Assembly (NCBI GenBank): GCA_013396915.1
Contig: VWZL01002503.1
Span: forward strand, 37,636-101,635
DNA from: Stercorarius parasiticus
Lineage: Eukaryota; Chordata; Aves; Charadriiformes; Stercorariidae
Reading direction: 5' to 3'
DNA: 64,000 bases
Shown here: positions 61,033 through 64,000 of the stretch, one piece after another
Numbering within the stretch: the first letter of the stretch is position 1
Layout of the letters: every line of letters starts with the position of its first letter
Program-made: the position numbers and the translations under genes
Notes under the pieces: generated by a model
Told to the model about the DNA's origin: nothing
The model's input: the letters and a program-made list of their open reading frames with translations, nothing else
The model's database searches: none

Positions 61033-61527
61033 TCAGCACAGCGTGTCCGTGTTGAAGGAGAGCTGAGCCTGCGGGCAGAGATGGGCAGGGCTCAGGGGCT
61101 GGGCCGGGCAGGGGCTGTCTGCTCTGCCCAGCACACTCAGCGCTGCTGAGGCCAGGGACTGGCCTGGGGGGAGAATGGCTCCTCTCCCAGAGAGCCCTCT
61201 TGGGTCCTTCCCGGGTCCCCTCCATTGGATGAGACCCGGTGCTGCCACACCCAGCCCCAGTGCCCCGGGCAGGGATACAGCTGGGACCAGGGACATACAG
61301 ATCCCGGGACAACCTCTCACCCTCTCCTCCTCGAAGCTGATGAGGCCTTCGTCATCGGTCTCCAGGTCCTCCTGCTCCTCCACCACGAGGGCTCGCAGCT
61401 CCGTGGGGGCGGTGCGGGGGCGCAGCAGGCTCAGCAGGCGCTCCAGGGGTGACTGCAGGGCGCAGCTGGGGCTGGTCTCCTGCTGCTCCAGGTTGTCACT
61501 CTGCTTCTTGGCAAAATTCACAAACAC
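61033..61527 (-). CDS. ABCA2: ATP-binding cassette transporter A2, last two exons (partial)
   Basis: ABCA2 is a large (about 2,430-residue) ABC transporter of late endosomes and lysosomes, abundant in oligodendrocytes and involved in sterol and sphingolipid handling. Only the C-terminal tail is in the window. The penultimate exon, 61321-61527, reads [17 protein letters not shown], then SALQ-like [26 protein letters not shown] and [11 protein letters not shown]. The last exon, 61033-61068, reads [11 protein letters not shown] and a TGA at 61033-61035. Both match the mammalian C-terminus closely. Junctions: CAG acceptor at 61530-61528, GTGAG donor at 61320-61316, and CAG acceptor at 61071-61069. 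The 252-bp intron between them is itself open in frame. Upstream exons lie beyond the CR1 insertion and the window edge. CLIC3 follows in tandem, as in mammals. Confidence 0.95.
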   Translation of the reverse strand: MFVNFAKKQSDNLEQQETSPSCALQSPLERLLSLLRPRTAPTELRALVVEEQEDLETDDEGLISFEEERVRGCPGICMSLVPAVSLPGALGLGVAAPGLIQWRGPGKDPRGLSGRGAILPPGQSLASAALSVLGRADSPCPAQPLSPAHLCPQAQLSFNTDTLC

Positions 61528-61584
61528 CTGGGGAGAAAGGGGGAGGAGGCTGCGAGGGACCCCTTTCTGAAAGGGGGAAGAGGG

Positions 61585-64000
61585 TGTTTGCTCACGAGCT
61601 AGGGGGGCTCATTGACCGAGCTTTAAACTAGGCGTGTTGGGGGAGAGGGATATTACCCAGCTTGCTCGTGACAAGCCAAGGGATGATGCTCCAAGGTCTG
61701 AGGGATGGGTCACTAGCAAAGGCCCTCAACCTGTTGCTCTGAGATGCGCTGGGTACGCTGCAGCACACTCAAAGTCTTACGGGAACGGCGCAGGGGCTCC
61801 TGAGGCAACAGGAACTGGGGAGTCACAGATAAAAAACCCCAGAGGAAGATCACCTGAAGAGCAGCAGGAAGGAAATGCAGCCGCTCCAGCCAGCGTCAGC
61901 TTCATCGGGCACCCAGCTGAGGTGCCATTACACAAATGCACGCAGCATGGGGAACAAGCAAGAGGAGTTGGAGATGTGCACACGCCTCCAGGGCGATCTT
62001 ACTGGCATCCCAGAGATGTGGCGGGATGGCTCTTATGATTGGAGTGTTGGAACGGAGGGATACAGAGTCTTCAGGAGGGACAGGCTGGGGAGACAAGGAG
62101 GGGGTGTTGCCCTCTACGTCAATGAACAGCTGGAGTCCATGGAGCTCCACCGGGGGATGGATGAAGACCCAACAGAGAGCTTATGGGTCAGGATCTGCTA
62201 TAGGCCACCTGACCAGGACGACAGAGCGCATGAGGCCCTCCATAGACAGATAGGAACAGCATCGTGTTCCCAGACCCTGGTCCTCATGGGGGACTTCAAC
62301 CACCCCGACATCTGTTGGAAGGACAACACAGCGGGGCACAAGAAATCCAGGAAGTTCTTGGAATGTGTCGATGACAACTTTCTTCTTCAAACGGTAGAGG
62401 AGCCAATAAGGAGAGGAACTACGCTGGAGCTTGTCCTTACCAACAAGGAGGGGCTGGTGGGGACTGTCAAGCTCAAGGGCAGCCTCGGCTGCAGTGATCA
62501 TGAAATGGTGGAATTCAAGATCCTTCAGGCAGCAAGGAGAGCATGCAGCAAGCTCACTACCATGGACTTCGGGAGAGCAGACTTTGGCCTCTTGAGGGAC
62601 CTGCTTGGCAGGGTAACATGGGAAAAAGCACTGGAGGGAAGAGGGGTCCAAGAGAGCTGGTTAGTATTCAAGGATCACCTCCTGCAAGCTCAGGAGCGGT
62701 GCATCCCAAGAAAGAAGTCAGGCAAAAATGCCAGGAGGCCTGCATGGATGAATAAGGAACTCCTGGACAAGCTCAGAAGCAAAAAGGAGGCCTCCAGACG
62801 GTGGAAGCAAGGACGGGTACACTGGGTGGAATACAGAGAAACTGTCCGAGTGGCCAGGAACCAGATTAGGCAAGCTAAAGCCCAGATAGAATTAAATCTG
62901 ACCAGGTACATCAAGGATAACAAGAAAAACTTCTGTAAGTACGTCAGGGGTAAAGGCAAGACTAGGGAAGATGTGGGCCCTCTCCGGAAGGACACAGGAG
63001 ACCTGGTCACCCAGGATATGGAGAAGGCTGAGGTACTGAATGACTTTTTCACCTCGGTCTTCACCACCAAGGGTTCTAACCACACCACCCAAGTTGCAGG
63101 ATGCAAAGGCAGGGTCTATGAGAATGAAGAACTGCCCACTGTAGGAGAAGATCAGGTTTGGGACCATTTGAGAAACCTGAAGGTACATAAGTCCATGGGA
63201 CCTGATGAAGTCCATCCACGGGTCCCGAGGGAACTGGCGGATAAAGTCACCAAGCCGCCTTCCATTATATTTGAAGAGTTGTGGCAGTCTGGCGAAGCTC
63301 TCGCTGACTGGAAAAGGGGAAACATAACCCCCATTTTCAAAAAGGGAAAAAAGGAAGACGCGGAGAACTACAGGCCAGTCAGTCTCACCTCTGTGCCTGG
63401 CAAGGTCATGGAGCAGATTCTTCTGGAATCTCTGCTAAGGCACATGGAAAATAAGGAAGTGATTGGTGATAGCCAACACGGCTTCACCAAAGGCAAGCTG
63501 TGCCTGACAAATTTGGTGGCCTTCTACAATGTTGCCACAGTGTTAGTAGATGAGGGGAGAGCAACCAACGCCATCTACCTGCACTTATGCAAAGCGTTTG
63601 ACACTGTCCTGCACGACATCCTGGTCTCTAAATTTGAAAGGCATGGAATTGATGGGTGGACCACTTGGCACATAAGGAACTGGCTAGATGGCCGCACTCA
63701 AAGGGTTGCGGTCAATGGCTCAATGTCCAAGTGGAAACCAGTGATGAGTGGCGTTCCTCAGGGGTCAGTACTGGGACCGGTGCTGTTTAACATCTTCGTC
63801 GGCAACATGGACAGTGGGATCGAGGGCACCCTCAGCACATTTGCCGACGACACCAAGCTGTGTGGTGTGGTCAACACGCTGGAGGGAAGGGATGCCATCC
63901 AGAGGGACCTGGGCAGGCTTGAGGTGGGTCTCTGCGAACCTCATGAAGTTCAATCAGGCCAAGTGCAAGGTCCTGCACATGGATCATGGCAATCCCAGGC
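61585..64000 (+). mobile_element. Long CR1 LINE, ORF2 endonuclease and reverse transcriptase, runs off the window
   Basis: In plus orientation, antisense to ABCA2. From about 61833 one frame stays open to about 63920. It reads [15 protein letters not shown] and [16 protein letters not shown] (endonuclease), [12 protein letters not shown] and SDHEMVEF (endonuclease catalytic blocks), then the reverse-transcriptase blocks [44 protein letters not shown] and the catalytic FADDTKL. Breaks: the motif A aspartate, normally in a LDF/LDL-type block before CKAFDTV, is His here ([11 protein letters not shown]), and an apparent 2-nt loss near 63921 shifts the frame before the LMKF block. The copy is therefore probably inactive. 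The 5' boundary (about 61585) is estimated; sequence before it looks like ABCA2 intron. The 3' end is outside the window. Confidence 0.93.

Overview
This is a gene-rich, GC-rich stretch of a bird genome. The evidence is CR1 LINE fragments in both orientations, vertebrate exon/intron structure with GT-AG junctions, CpG-island promoters, and a gene set that sits on human 9q34.3 (chicken chromosome 17 is the known avian counterpart). Two assembly gaps are present: a single N at 4004 and 74 Ns at 51670-51743. Both damage real exons.

Layout: 1-3400, intergenic with a CR1 fragment. 3430-15400, SAPCD2 (+), six exons, with CCAAT-box CpG-island promoter and long 3' UTR. 15400-36150, about 21 kb without a recognisable gene, holding CR1 pieces, a probable solo LTR (20294-21222), a near-perfect 39-bp tandem array (25629-26300) and small minisatellites. 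36160-48460, ENTPD2 (+), nine exons, with a 6.5-kb first intron and all ectonucleotidase motifs intact. 49930-51540, TMEM141 (-), whose first exon is in the gap. 51812-54170, PAXX (+), whose first exon is also in the gap. 54455-57974, CLIC3 (-), complete in six exons. 58400-61530, the last two exons and 3' UTR of ABCA2 (-). 61585-64000, a long CR1 element (+) lying in an ABCA2 intron and running off the window.

ENTPD2 and TMEM141 converge, TMEM141 and PAXX diverge from one shared CpG island, PAXX and CLIC3 converge with about 300 bp between poly(A) sites, and ABCA2 and CLIC3 run in tandem. The genes do not form a pathway: SAPCD2 is a spindle-orientation/cell-cycle protein, ENTPD2 a cell-surface ATPase, TMEM141 a small membrane protein, PAXX a DNA end-joining factor, CLIC3 a chloride-channel/glutaredoxin-like protein and ABCA2 a lysosomal lipid transporter. 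Relative to the human order as recalled, the SAPCD2-ENTPD2 block is inverted and lies on the other side of PAXX-CLIC3-ABCA2.
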